Assembly (NCBI RefSeq): GCF_000729995.1
Contig: NZ_JNFG01000006.1
Location: 62,001-126,000 of the forward strand
Length of the DNA stretch: 64,000 bases
From: Caballeronia sordidicola
GTDB lineage: Bacteria; Pseudomonadota; Gammaproteobacteria; Burkholderiales; Burkholderiaceae
Direction: 5' to 3'
The first letter of the stretch is position 1; each line of letters begins with the position of its first letter. A model generated the notes under the pieces. The model was not told the DNA's origin and did not search any database. It saw only the letters and a program-made list of their open reading frames with translations. The position numbers were made by a program, and so were the translations under genes. Below, one piece after another: positions 45,493 to 53,834 of this stretch.

Positions 45493-46065
45493 TTATTTCT
45501 TGGCCGCGACGAGGTGGAACTTGATGACGACTTCGTCGGCGACGACCGAGGTGTCCTTCCATTCGCCTGAGCCGACATCGAACTGCGTGCGTTTGATGGG
45601 CAATGAGCCATCAAAGGTTTGCGTTGCACCCTGGCTCGTGACGGTGACCGGCACGGTGACGTTCTGCGACTTGCCCTTGATGGTCAGCTTGCCGCTGACG
45701 TTGAACTTGGTCCCGCCAGCCGGCGCGATGGCCGTTGAAACAAAAGTGGCGGTCGGGAAATGGGCCGTGTCGAACCAGTCCTTGTCGGTCGCCTGCTTGT
45801 TGTAGCTGTCATCGCCGAGATCGTAGCTGCTCGTATCGATGGTGAGATTCGCGCTGCCCGCGGCCGGCTTCGCCGGATCGAAGTCGAGTTGCGCCGTGAA
45901 CTTATTGAACTTGCCTTCGACCGGCACGTTCATTTGCTTCGATGTCGCCGTCACCGTGCTTTTAGTCGTGTCGACCTGGGCTTGGGCAAACGCCGAAACC
46001 GCCACGACCAGCGATGCGGAGCAAACGCCTGCAAGCAACCAACGGGAAAAATTTGCGTGTTTCAT
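45493..46065 (-). CDS. YceI-family periplasmic protein, copy 2
   Basis: 190 residues. The signal peptide (MKHANFSRWLLAGVCSASLV, cleavage near AQA) is followed by VDTTKSTVTATSKQMNVPVE and the YceI motifs DTSSYDLGDDSYNKQATDKDW and DTAHFPTATFVS (in order). It is clearly diverged from copy 1, so not a recent duplication; this branch tends to sit next to cytochrome b561 genes. The start ATG 46065 puts the signal peptide at the N-terminus; an upstream in-frame ATG would hide it. Confidence 0.92.
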   Translation of the reverse strand: MKHANFSRWLLAGVCSASLVVAVSAFAQAQVDTTKSTVTATSKQMNVPVEGKFNKFTAQLDFDPAKPAAGSANLTIDTSSYDLGDDSYNKQATDKDWFDTAHFPTATFVSTAIAPAGGTKFNVSGKLTIKGKSQNVTVPVTVTSQGATQTFDGSLPIKRTQFDVGSGEWKDTSVVADEVVIKFHLVAAKK

Positions 46066-46221
46066 GTATGTCCTGAGGCCACCGGGAAAACCGGCCAAGC
46101 CGCTATTGAAGAGTCAAACGCAATCCAGCGCAACTGTGCGGAGGAAACTGGCTATCAACAACAAGGAATCAATTGCACCTCATTTCCGATGAATGCGAAC
46201 CGGGCAGTGCTTACCGGACGC

Positions 46222-46782
46222 TTACCGAAGGAACGGAATCATGCGTGCGAGCAAACCGTCACGATCGACGAAATGATGCTTCAACGCCGCCAGCACGTGC
46301 ATGACAACAAGCACGAGCAACGTGTAATTCAGGTAGATATGAACCATCTTCAGCGTGACTTTCAACGCGGTATCCGGTCCGATGATCGTCGGCAACGGTA
46401 TCAGCCCGAGATACACGACCTGAATGCCGGCCGCCGAGCTATAGAGATACCCGGACGCCGGAATCACCAGCATCAGCGCGTACAGCAGAAAATGCGTGAG
46501 GTGGGCGACACCTTTTTGCCAGGCGGGAATGCGCCGCGGCATGGCCGGCGCAGTATGCGTGGCGCGCCAGAGCACGCGCACGACGGCGAGCGCGAACACC
46601 GTCACGCCGATCCACTTGTGCCAGGAGAAGTATTTGAGCTTGGTTGGCGTGAAACCGGGAATATCGGTCATGATCCAGCCAAGATAGAAGCCGCATACAA
46701 TCAGCAGCGCGATCAGCCAGTGAAGGCCGATCGCGGTCCGGCTGTAGCTGTCGGAGCTGGCGAAATTCGGGCTGCGTTCCAT
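46222..46782 (-). CDS. Cytochrome b561 (CybB type)
   Basis: 186 residues with four membrane helices. Haem ligands are expected among the His residues of IGLHWLIALLI (helix 1), FSWHKWIGV (helix 2), HLTHFLLYALM (helix 3) and LLVLVVMHVLAALKHH (helix 4). These proteins oxidise quinol or superoxide at the inner membrane. The two yceI genes follow on the same strand, with 156 bp to the first. ATG 46782 (MERSPNFASSDSYSRT) starts at the family's usual position; an ATG 15 codons earlier is possible. Confidence 0.9.
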   Translation of the reverse strand: MERSPNFASSDSYSRTAIGLHWLIALLIVCGFYLGWIMTDIPGFTPTKLKYFSWHKWIGVTVFALAVVRVLWRATHTAPAMPRRIPAWQKGVAHLTHFLLYALMLVIPASGYLYSSAAGIQVVYLGLIPLPTIIGPDTALKVTLKMVHIYLNYTLLVLVVMHVLAALKHHFVDRDGLLARMIPFLR

Positions 46783-47272
46783 ACGTGGTCCACCAGAAAA
46801 AATGCGCAATTGATGACTTGACCCCAAGCGGTGTAACGCGCGGTATCCGCACTAACCCGACGATAAGGTCTCAAGGCCGCCATCCTACCCGAACAAGTAA
46901 AAACCGGCTTTTCGCTAAAGAAATAGTTGCCGATCCCTCCGCGCCCGCGTTACAAATCTGGTATCGGTGGCTTGTTATCCAGGCTCGTATTCGGGCTTTC
47001 AGTCAGGTTAACGAGCCGGGCACGCCAACAATTCCATTCGGGATTACATCCGTACGAGGAGCCAATCAAAGTCCGCTCACCGGCATGAGCCCGTGCCGCA
47101 GCGCCTTCTGTGACAGGACGGTGAATCAGGTCTCCGAGCTTCTTCCGCGTGGCAGCCCGCCGTTTGTTACCATGCCCGCTGGCCCGGCCCTTGCTCTGTT
47201 ATGCAGCCGCTCCGGAACCACGACGTTCAAGAAACTAAAACAACACGCCAATACGAGCCCAGTTTTCCGCCT
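46783..47272. other. Divergent intergenic region cytochrome b561-pqi, nothing further recognised
   Basis: About 490 bp. Long open frames here have no recognisable protein character. No terminator-like hairpin or clear operator is seen. It must hold the promoters of the cytochrome b561 gene and the pqi operon. Confidence 0.45.
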
Positions 47273-48076
47273 ATGGAAGAAGACGATCTGATCGCGTGCC
47301 ACGAATGCGACACACTGTTTCATAAGCGCGCACTGCCTTCCCGCAGCTCCGCGAAATGCACGCGGTGCGGCGCCACGCTCTACCAGAGCGTTTCGTCGAA
47401 TCTGGACAAGCTTTGCTCCATCACGCTTGCCGCGCTGATCACGTTTCTGATCGCGCAGGCCTTTCCTATCGTGGAACTGGAAACGAACGGCATTACGTCG
47501 CAAACGACCCTGATTGGTGCAATTGTCGCGTTGTGGGGCGAGAACATGGAAGTGATCGCCACCATGGTTTTTTGCGCGACCATCCTCTTTCCGCTCACAG
47601 AACTGGTCGCCATGCTGTATCTGCTCGTGCCCTTGCGCGCGGGTTTCATTCCGGCCGGCTTCAGCCAGGTGCTACGCGCGATTCAGTTCGTGCGGCCGTG
47701 GGGAATGATCGAAGTGTTCATGCTTGGAATCCTGGTCACGCTCGTGAAAATGGTGAGCATCGCCCGCGTGATTCCGGAAGCGGCGCTATTCGCATTCGGC
47801 GCGCTTACCTTGCTGTTCGCGGTCATTCTCACTTTCGACCCGCGCGCGCTGTGGGACATCGCCGAGCGGGTCGGAGGTCACGGACCGTTGCGGTATACAC
47901 CTTTCGGCGGCCTCCGGTCCGGCGGGGTATCGGCTTATTCGACCGAGCCGCAGTCCAGTACCGCATCTGACCTGCTGCATCCATACGCGCCGCCTCGCGG
48001 GACACAGCAAGGCTCGCCGCAAGGATCGCCGGAAGGCGCGCCGCCCGATGCAGCCGCTCCAGGGATTAAGCCATGA
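47273..48076 (+). CDS. pqiA: PqiA-like membrane protein, first half
   Basis: Starts with a zinc-ribbon-like region: CHECDTLFHKRAL with a second pair CTRCGATLY, about residues 9-36, then four membrane helices (LAALITFLIAQAFPIV, VFCATILFPLTELVAML, VFMLGILVTLVKMVSI, ALFAFGALTLLFAVIL). PqiA proteins with PqiB and PqiC form an envelope-spanning lipid transport route. In Escherichia coli PqiA is one protein with two such units; here each unit is its own gene. I use ATG 47273 (MEEDDLIACHECD); an ATG 24 codons upstream is in frame. A Gly/Pro/Ser-rich tail of about 60 residues ends it, overlapping the next start by 4 bp. Confidence 0.88.
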   Translation: MEEDDLIACHECDTLFHKRALPSRSSAKCTRCGATLYQSVSSNLDKLCSITLAALITFLIAQAFPIVELETNGITSQTTLIGAIVALWGENMEVIATMVFCATILFPLTELVAMLYLLVPLRAGFIPAGFSQVLRAIQFVRPWGMIEVFMLGILVTLVKMVSIARVIPEAALFAFGALTLLFAVILTFDPRALWDIAERVGGHGPLRYTPFGGLRSGGVSAYSTEPQSSTASDLLHPYAPPRGTQQGSPQGSPEGAPPDAAAPGIKP

Positions 48077-48771
48077 CCGACACGCCCCCAACCCCAGGCG
48101 CTCCCGAAGCAATTGAAGGAGCCGACACGCCCGAGCCGGTATTCACCACGGCCAAGGAGGCGGGGCTGATCGCCTGCCACGCGTGCAACCGCGTGCAAAA
48201 GCGCGTGTTCACGGTCGAGCGCCAGCTTTGCGTGCGCTGCGGCTCGCCGCTGCATCGGCGTAATCCGGACGCGGTCGCGCGCACTTGGGCGTTGCTGTTG
48301 TCCGCTGCGATCCTGTACATTCCGGCGAATTTGTATCCGGTGCTGCACACATCGTCGATCGTCGGTTCCGAAGACGACACGATCATGAGCGGCGTGGCGA
48401 TGTTCTGGAACGATGGCGACTATCCGCTCTCCGCGATCATCTTTATCGCCAGCATTCTCGTGCCGATGCTCAAGCTCGGCACGCTGGCGTTTCTCACCTG
48501 GGCCACCCAATCGGGCTCCAAGTGGCGTCCTCGCCAGCGCACGACGTTGTACAGAATCGTCGAAAAAATCGGCCGATGGTCAATGCTCGATGTCTTTGTC
48601 GTGACACTGACCGTCGCGCTCGTGCGCTTCGGTTCACTCGCCGTCATCACGCCAGGGCCGGGCGCACTTGCGTTCGGCTGCGTGGTGGTGCTCACCATGC
48701 TGGCCTCCATGCAATTCGACCCGCGACTGATGTGGGATCACATCGAACCTTCAGGAAAGAAACATGACTAG
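48073..48771 (+). CDS. pqiA: PqiA-like membrane protein, second half
   Basis: 232 residues. A second zinc ribbon (LIACHACNRVQKRVF, LCVRCGSPLHRR) follows a 25-residue acidic N-terminus, then four membrane helices. It matches the C-terminal unit of Escherichia coli PqiA. It overlaps the preceding gene by 4 bp (ATGA) and the following pqiB by 8 bp, so the four pqi genes are translationally coupled. Confidence 0.88.
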   Translation: MTDTPPTPGAPEAIEGADTPEPVFTTAKEAGLIACHACNRVQKRVFTVERQLCVRCGSPLHRRNPDAVARTWALLLSAAILYIPANLYPVLHTSSIVGSEDDTIMSGVAMFWNDGDYPLSAIIFIASILVPMLKLGTLAFLTWATQSGSKWRPRQRTTLYRIVEKIGRWSMLDVFVVTLTVALVRFGSLAVITPGPGALAFGCVVVLTMLASMQFDPRLMWDHIEPSGKKHD

Positions 48772-50437
48772 CCCGCAAGGTCCTTCGAACAACCCCGTCA
48801 AAGGCCCGAACGAGCCGTCGCGAAACGCGGGCGGCGGCGGTGGCTTGCCGCCCAATCTTCCGGAACCGGTGATCGAACCGCGTAGCCGCTGGATCCCGTC
48901 GCTCGTCTGGGTGATCCCGCTGATCGCCGCGCTGATCGGCATTGCGCTGGTGGTGAAATCGGTGTCGGGACGCGGACCGACGATTACCATTAGCTTCGTG
49001 AGCGCCGAAGGCCTGGAGACCGGCAAGACCAAGGTGAAATACAAGGACGTCGATGTCGGCACGGTCAAGGAAATCACGCTGTCGAAAGACCACTCGCGCG
49101 TACTCGTCGACGTCCAGTTGACCAAGGTCGCCGAGGACTTCGCGGTGAAAGACTCGCGCTTCTGGGTCGTGCGTCCGCGCGTGGCGGCAAGCGGCGTGAC
49201 CGGGCTCGGCACGTTGTTGTCCGGTGCGTATATCGGCGTGGATGCCGGGAAGTCCAAAGAGGACGAGACGCATTTTGTCGGGCTCGAAACCCCGCCCGCC
49301 GTAACGGGCGATCAAAAAGGGCGGCAGTTCACCCTGCGCGGTGAGTCGCTGGGCTCCATCGATATCGGTTCGCCTATCTATTACCGGCGCGTGCAGGTCG
49401 GTCAAGTAGTCGGATTTTCACTCGACAAGGACGGCACGGGCGTCACCATGCAGGTGTTCGTGAACGCGCCGTACGATCAGTATGTCGGGTCGAATTCGCG
49501 CTGGTGGCACGCAAGCGGCGTTGACCTGCGGCTGGATGCGAGTGGCTTCAAGCTGAACACTCAGTCGCTGGCGACCGTCGTGCTGGGGGGTATTGCCTTC
49601 CAGACACCGCCGAACCAGGAGCCCGGACAGCAGGCCCCGGACAACATGACCTTCCGTCTCGGGTCGGACGAACAGGACTCCATGCGCGATCCGGACGGCC
49701 AGCCAATCCGCGTGGTCATGAATTTTAACCAGTCGCTGCGCGGTTTGTCGGTGGGCGCGCCAATCGATTTCCGCGGCATCCTGCTCGGCAGCGTGACGGG
49801 CATCGGGATCGAATACGACCCGAAGACGCGCGCCTTCCAGATGCCGGTGACCATGAATATCTATCCGGACCGGCTGGGCAAGCGTTTCCGGGACTCGGTG
49901 CCGCGCCAGAACACCGTCGCCGGACAGGAACTGCTGCAGAAACTGGTGTCGAACGGTTTGCGCGGACAGTTGCGTACCGGCAACCTGCTGACCGGGCAGC
50001 TTTATGTCGCGCTCGATGTCTTCCCGAAAGCGGCCAAGGCCACGGTGGACCCCACGGCCGATCCGCTCGAGTTGCCAACCGTGCCCAATACGCTCGACGA
50101 ACTGCAACTGCAGGTGGCGGACATCGCGAAGAAACTGGACAAGATTCCCTTCGACGATATTGGCAACAACCTGAACAGCGCGCTGAAGAACGCGAACAAC
50201 CTCTTTAACCAGCTCGGTACGGAAGTTGTGCCCGAAGCGCGCGACACGCTCACCGCCGCACGGAAAACGTTCGGCGAGGCGCAAAACACGCTGCAGCAGG
50301 ACTCGCCGCTGCAATCCGATGTTCATCAGGCGCTGCAGGAACTCACGCGGACGCTGCAATCGCTCAACGCGCTCTCCGATTATCTGGAACGTCATCCGGA
50401 ATCGCTCGTGCGTGGAAAACCAGGAGATAAGCCATGA
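48764..50437 (+). CDS. pqiB: PqiB, MCE-domain intermembrane transport protein
   Basis: 557 residues. A Pro/Gly/Asn-rich cytoplasmic start precedes one membrane helix (SLVWVIPLIAALIGIALVV, about residues 46-64). Three MCE/MlaD domains follow: TISFVSAEGLETGKTKVKYK near 79, LRGESLGSIDIGSPIYYRRV near 190, and NQSLRGLSVGAPIDFRG near 320. The C-terminal 130 residues are helical and probably form the needle-like coiled coil that spans the periplasm. Members carry phospholipid between the two membranes. It overlaps its neighbours at both ends. Confidence 0.95.
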   Translation: MTSPQGPSNNPVKGPNEPSRNAGGGGGLPPNLPEPVIEPRSRWIPSLVWVIPLIAALIGIALVVKSVSGRGPTITISFVSAEGLETGKTKVKYKDVDVGTVKEITLSKDHSRVLVDVQLTKVAEDFAVKDSRFWVVRPRVAASGVTGLGTLLSGAYIGVDAGKSKEDETHFVGLETPPAVTGDQKGRQFTLRGESLGSIDIGSPIYYRRVQVGQVVGFSLDKDGTGVTMQVFVNAPYDQYVGSNSRWWHASGVDLRLDASGFKLNTQSLATVVLGGIAFQTPPNQEPGQQAPDNMTFRLGSDEQDSMRDPDGQPIRVVMNFNQSLRGLSVGAPIDFRGILLGSVTGIGIEYDPKTRAFQMPVTMNIYPDRLGKRFRDSVPRQNTVAGQELLQKLVSNGLRGQLRTGNLLTGQLYVALDVFPKAAKATVDPTADPLELPTVPNTLDELQLQVADIAKKLDKIPFDDIGNNLNSALKNANNLFNQLGTEVVPEARDTLTAARKTFGEAQNTLQQDSPLQSDVHQALQELTRTLQSLNALSDYLERHPESLVRGKPGDKP

Positions 50438-51153
50438 GCTTGGCCAGAGTAGTGAGGGCCGTCGGTGGGGTGTCGGCGATTGGCCTGGTCGCCGCGCTCG
50501 CCGCGTGCAGCAGTTCGCCGGCCAGCCGTTTTTACACGCTCGGCGGCAACGACGCCGCGACGAGAACGGCCGCGCCCGCGTCGTTCTATCTGGAAGTGTC
50601 GCCGGTGGACATGCCGCCGCAAGTCGCGAAAAACCAGATGGTCGTGCAGGACGGCTCGGCGCAAGTCCGGGTGCTCGAGGACGAGCGCTGGGCGTCCCTT
50701 CCCGCCGATGAAGTCCGGCGCGCGCTGTCGTCGGACTTGTCGCAGCAACTGGGCGCCATCGACGTTTACGGCACGCCGCATCCCGAGAGCGTACCGGTAT
50801 ACCGCGTGAAGGTGAATGTTCAGCGCTTCGAGTCGTCGCCGGGCCGGCGCGCGTTGATCGATGCCGTCTGGAGCGTGCGCGGCGTGAACAACGAGGCTGT
50901 CCTGACGTGCCGGACCGTGGCCGGGCAAACTGTCGATGCCGGATATGACGCGCTGGTGGCGGGGCATCGGCGAGCGGTCGATCAACTCGCCAGCGAGATT
51001 TCCGCCGGGGTTCGGACGGTGAGCGCGGTGCCTGTGCCCGTGTCGTCTTCCGCTACGGCCGGCAAGTCCGGAAAAATCGCAGCTCGCGTGCCGGCGGTGC
51101 TTCCCTGCCCCGCCGCTGCCATGTCTGCAAACGCGGCTGCGCCTGCACAATAA
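50434..51153 (+). CDS. pqiC: PqiC, membrane-associated lipoprotein
   Basis: 239 residues. The signal sequence ends in the lipobox LAAC (LVAALAACSSSPASRFYTL), so it is lipidated at Cys 25 or close to it, and then a PqiC/ABC-transport auxiliary domain follows, including SRFYTL and DERWASLPADEVRRALSSDL. PqiC is anchored in the outer membrane and docks the PqiB needle. A Ser/Ala/Pro-rich tail of about 45 residues is longer than in Escherichia coli. The start overlaps pqiB by 4 bp. Confidence 0.92.
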   Translation: MSLARVVRAVGGVSAIGLVAALAACSSSPASRFYTLGGNDAATRTAAPASFYLEVSPVDMPPQVAKNQMVVQDGSAQVRVLEDERWASLPADEVRRALSSDLSQQLGAIDVYGTPHPESVPVYRVKVNVQRFESSPGRRALIDAVWSVRGVNNEAVLTCRTVAGQTVDAGYDALVAGHRRAVDQLASEISAGVRTVSAVPVPVSSSATAGKSGKIAARVPAVLPCPAAAMSANAAAPAQ

Positions 51154-51247
51154 ATATGGCTGACATGGTTGCGCGCTACGTCTTGACATGACGCGGCGTA
51201 GAAGCCAAAGCCCCTGTCAGGAGCGCGACTCCGGGCTCCGGGACAGC

Positions 51248-51282
51248 AACCCGGTTGCACCGAAAGGTGCGCCGGGTTTTTT
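51248..51282 (+). terminator. Terminator after the pqi operon
   Basis: AACCCGG-TT-GCACC-GAAA-GGTGC-G-CCGGGTTTTTT: a two-part stem with a GNRA-type loop and six T residues, 95 bp after pqiC. Confidence 0.85.
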
Positions 51283-51384
51283 GTCGCCCGACCACAACGC
51301 CGCTATCTTGAATTTACAGTCGGCGCGCGTTCGGGCGGTTAATATCCATCTCCGTGACTAATCTTTGCAGAAACGACAACACAG

Positions 51385-52005
51385 ATGATGAAACTGATCG
51401 GTTCGCTCACCAGCCCGTACGTCCGAAAGACGCGGATTGTGATGGCAGAAAAGAAAATCGACTGCGAACTGGTGCTCGAAAACGTCTGGGCATCGGATTC
51501 GAAAATCCATAGTTTCAATCCGCTCGGCAAGGTGCCGTGCCTGATCCTGGACGATGGCGAAGCCGTTTTCGATTCGCGCGTGATCTGCGAATACGTCGAC
51601 ACGCTCACCCCGGTCGGCAAACTACTGCCGCAGGAGCGCCGCGAACGCACGGAAGTGCGATGCTGGGAAGCGCTCGCCGACGGCATGCTCGACGCCGCCG
51701 TTCTGATTCGCCTGGAAAGCACCCAGCGCGAGGAAGGGCAGCGCAACGAGGCGTGGGTGGTGCGCCAACAGCGCAAAATTGACGACGGCCTGAAGGCCAT
51801 GTCAAAAGGGCTCGCCGCCAAGCATTGGTGTTCGGCGAATCACTTCACCCTCGCCGATATCGCTTGCGGTTGCGCGCTCGGATATCTCGATTTCCGGACG
51901 CCCGACCTGAACTGGCGCGAGGAATATCCCAATCTGGATAAGCACCTTCAGCGTTTGTCGCAGCGCCAGTCTTTCATCGATACATTGCTGACTGACGGTA
52001 ACTGA
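51385..52005 (+). CDS. Glutathione S-transferase family protein
   Basis: 206 residues. The N-terminal thioredoxin-like domain has MKLIGSLTSPYVRKTRIVM with a Ser/Tyr region near residue 9-12, NPLGKVPCLILDDGE with the cis-Pro, and DSRVICEYVD for glutathione binding. The C-terminal helical domain contains FTLADIACGCALGYLDFR, an N-capping box. It resembles the YibF group, whose substrates are unknown. It stands alone between two terminators. A second ATG one codon later is an equally good start. Confidence 0.9.
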   Translation: MMKLIGSLTSPYVRKTRIVMAEKKIDCELVLENVWASDSKIHSFNPLGKVPCLILDDGEAVFDSRVICEYVDTLTPVGKLLPQERRERTEVRCWEALADGMLDAAVLIRLESTQREEGQRNEAWVVRQQRKIDDGLKAMSKGLAAKHWCSANHFTLADIACGCALGYLDFRTPDLNWREEYPNLDKHLQRLSQRQSFIDTLLTDGN

Positions 52006-52035
52006 GGCTTCATTTGCCGCAGTGAGCATGACTTG

Positions 52036-52059
52036 AAAAGCCCCACGCGTGGGGCTTTT
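52036..52059. terminator. Palindromic bidirectional terminator
   Basis: AAAAGCCCCACGCGTGGGGCTTTT is a complete 24-bp palindrome; with a 4-nt loop CGCG it gives a GC stem flanked by A and T runs on both strands. It lies between the convergent GST and esterase genes and can serve both. Confidence 0.9.
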
Positions 52060-52093
52060 GCTTGTCGTGGCGATTACCCGCGTGCGGCGCCGC

Positions 52094-53119
52094 TCATTTC
52101 GCCAGCGCCTTCTTCAGCACGGTATTCGCTTGATCGATCGCGCCGCGCGTAGCCGGGGTGTTGGCCAGCGCGTTGAGCATGACGAAGTCGTGGATGGTGC
52201 CGGCATAGCGCACTGCCGTCACCCGGACGCCAGCCTGCGACAGCTTGCGCGCATACGCTTCGCCTTCGTCGCGCAGCACGTCGTTTTCGTCGGTGATGAC
52301 GAGCGCGGGCGGCAAGCCCTTCAACTGATCAAGCGATGCGCGCAACGGCGACGCCGTGATTTTGTCCCGATCGGCGGCGTTCGGCGCGTAGGCGTCCCAG
52401 AACCATTTCATCGCGTTTTTGGTGAGCCACGGACCATCGGCGAATTCGTTGTACGAGCCGTCGTCGAGATTCGCATCGGTAACCGGGTAGAACAATACTT
52501 GGTAACGCAGCGCGGGGCCGCCCTGCTCTTTCGCCATCAACGTGACGGCCGCCGCCATGTTGCCGCCGACGCTGTCGCCTGCTACGGCCATACGGGTTGC
52601 ATCGACGTTGAACTGCTTTGCATGTTCAGCCACGTAGCGCGTGGCGGCGTAGGCCTCTTCTGTCGGCACCGGGAATTTCGTCTCCGGCGAGCGATCGTAA
52701 TCCACGAAGATCACCGCGGCCTGTGCGCCGTTCGCGATCTCGCGGACCAGGCGGTCGTGCGTATTCTTGTCGCCCAGCACCCAGCCGCCGCCATGGAAAT
52801 ACATGATCACGGGCAGCACGCCCTTAGCGTGGGCGGGACGTACGATTCGGATCGCGATCTTGCCCGTTGGGCCGGCGTCGATCACGCGGTCCTCGATCTG
52901 CGCGGCTTCCTTCGATACCGGCTGCGACTGGGCGCCAGCGAGGACGTTGCGGGCATCGGCGGGAGACACGGTGTAGATCGGCGGTCCTTTTTGCGCCGTG
53001 AGCGCGTCGATAAACTGCTGCGTCACAGGTTCGAGCACCGGAGCGGCTTGCGCCGCAGCGCTTGCCCCAAGAAATGCTGCTACAGCCGAGGCGATGGCGA
53101 AGGACTTGAGCTTGTACAT
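52094..53119 (-). CDS. Exported alpha/beta hydrolase (hormone-sensitive lipase/esterase family)
   Basis: 341 residues. A signal peptide (MYKLKSFAIASAVAAFLGAS, cleavage after AQA) leads to the periplasm or outside. The HSL oxyanion motif is MYFHGGGWVLGD, the nucleophile Ser is in VAGDSVGGNMAA, the acid is in ITDENDVLRDEGEAYA and the His in GTIHDFVM. It should hydrolyse short-chain esters or similar; the substrate is unknown. The upstream region, 715 bp to tetR, contains two copies of the operator also found before tetR, one of them inside a promoter-like element, so regulation by the neighbouring TetR protein is likely. Confidence 0.9.
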   Translation of the reverse strand: MYKLKSFAIASAVAAFLGASAAAQAAPVLEPVTQQFIDALTAQKGPPIYTVSPADARNVLAGAQSQPVSKEAAQIEDRVIDAGPTGKIAIRIVRPAHAKGVLPVIMYFHGGGWVLGDKNTHDRLVREIANGAQAAVIFVDYDRSPETKFPVPTEEAYAATRYVAEHAKQFNVDATRMAVAGDSVGGNMAAAVTLMAKEQGGPALRYQVLFYPVTDANLDDGSYNEFADGPWLTKNAMKWFWDAYAPNAADRDKITASPLRASLDQLKGLPPALVITDENDVLRDEGEAYARKLSQAGVRVTAVRYAGTIHDFVMLNALANTPATRGAIDQANTVLKKALAK

Positions 53120-53288
53120 GGTTCACTCCTGTTAGTGAAGGGGACGGCGGGTTAGGGCCCGGTGTGGAACCCGGGTTGATGCGGTTGGGTAAAACGGGTA
53201 ATGCCTGAGGCTCCCTGCGACTTGCGACGCAAAACGGCTGAAACACGGAATACCGAAAACGAGGTACAAAAACGGATCAACATCTCAA

Positions 53289-53317
53289 ATTTTATCTACT
53301 CATAGATAGATAACTAA
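53289..53317 (-). promoter_or_regulatory. Esterase promoter with operator copy A in the spacer
   Basis: On the minus strand TTAGTT (53317-53312) and TAAAAT (53294-53289) are 17 bp apart. The spacer and its edges are the operator TATCTACTCATAGATAGATA (53293-53312), which contains the dyad TATCTA-CTCA-TAGATA. A repressor bound here would block the promoter. The element lies about 170 bp before the esterase start. Confidence 0.6.
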
Positions 53318-53333
53318 ATAGCGCGACAAGGTC

Positions 53334-53355
53334 TGGCTAACCTTTTGGTTAGCCA
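53334..53355. repeat. Perfect short hairpin TGGCTAACC-TTTT-GGTTAGCCA
   Basis: Nine-bp arms around a TTTT loop, just upstream of operator copy A as seen from the esterase. There is no T-tract, so it is not a normal terminator; an additional protein-binding site is possible. Confidence 0.5.
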
Positions 53356-53615
53356 CGCAAGAGCTAGGACGAAATTCATGCGAACTGCCGCGTGGCAGCG
53401 TCCGACAAGCGTTCAACCAAGCGTTCAACCAAGCGACCGCGCCAGTCGCAACGGATTGCAACTCAGCCTGATCGACGAAAAAGTAAAACCGTCGTATTGA
53501 TTCACCATTTAGGTGCCAAGTTACAAATTTGGCGGCCCGGCTTCTTCAATACTTTTTGATGACGGTAAAAATAACTTCAAAATAACCCGCCCGCATATAA
53601 AATCGGCAATCAAAA

Positions 53616-53637
53616 TCTACCTATCTGAAGATAGATA
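53616..53637. promoter_or_regulatory. Operator copy B
   Basis: CTATCT-GA-AGATAG is a perfect dyad at 53621-53634, followed by ATA; the right part GAAGATAGATA is identical to copy C. It lies about 500 bp before the esterase and about 200 bp after the tetR stop. No good promoter overlaps it, so it may be an auxiliary site for looping. Confidence 0.55.
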
Positions 53638-53834
53638 AATCGATAAGTGCTAATTTTGGAAGACGGCAAATCATTATTAACAACATTCCCAACGATGCCG
53701 GCAGGCAACGGCAGATGCGCCCTTTCCCAACGCACCGCGCTTTATCTGCCGCACTATTCTGCGGGCCTTCACGCGGGACTTAATTCTTTCGAATAACTCA
53801 ACTCTAAGCACCGCGTTTACATTCACATCGTGAA

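Larger units (their letters stand above)
53120..53834. other. AT-rich regulatory region between esterase and tetR
   Basis: 715 bp with clearly lower GC than the surroundings. It holds operator copies A and B, the GGCTAACC hairpin, and a 12-bp tandem repeat (AAGCGTTCAACC twice, about 53407-53430). No convincing gene is present; one 40-codon ORF at 53378-53500 lacks a ribosome site. Confidence 0.6.

Noticed and set aside
46785..47291. 168-codon open frame on plus before the pqi operon
   Set aside because: No domain, no hydrophobic core pattern, and would overlap the pqiA start in another frame.
53378..53500. 40-codon ORF on plus with a Ser-Val-Gln-Pro repeat
   Set aside because: No ribosome site and overlaps a 12-bp tandem DNA repeat; composition is not protein-like.
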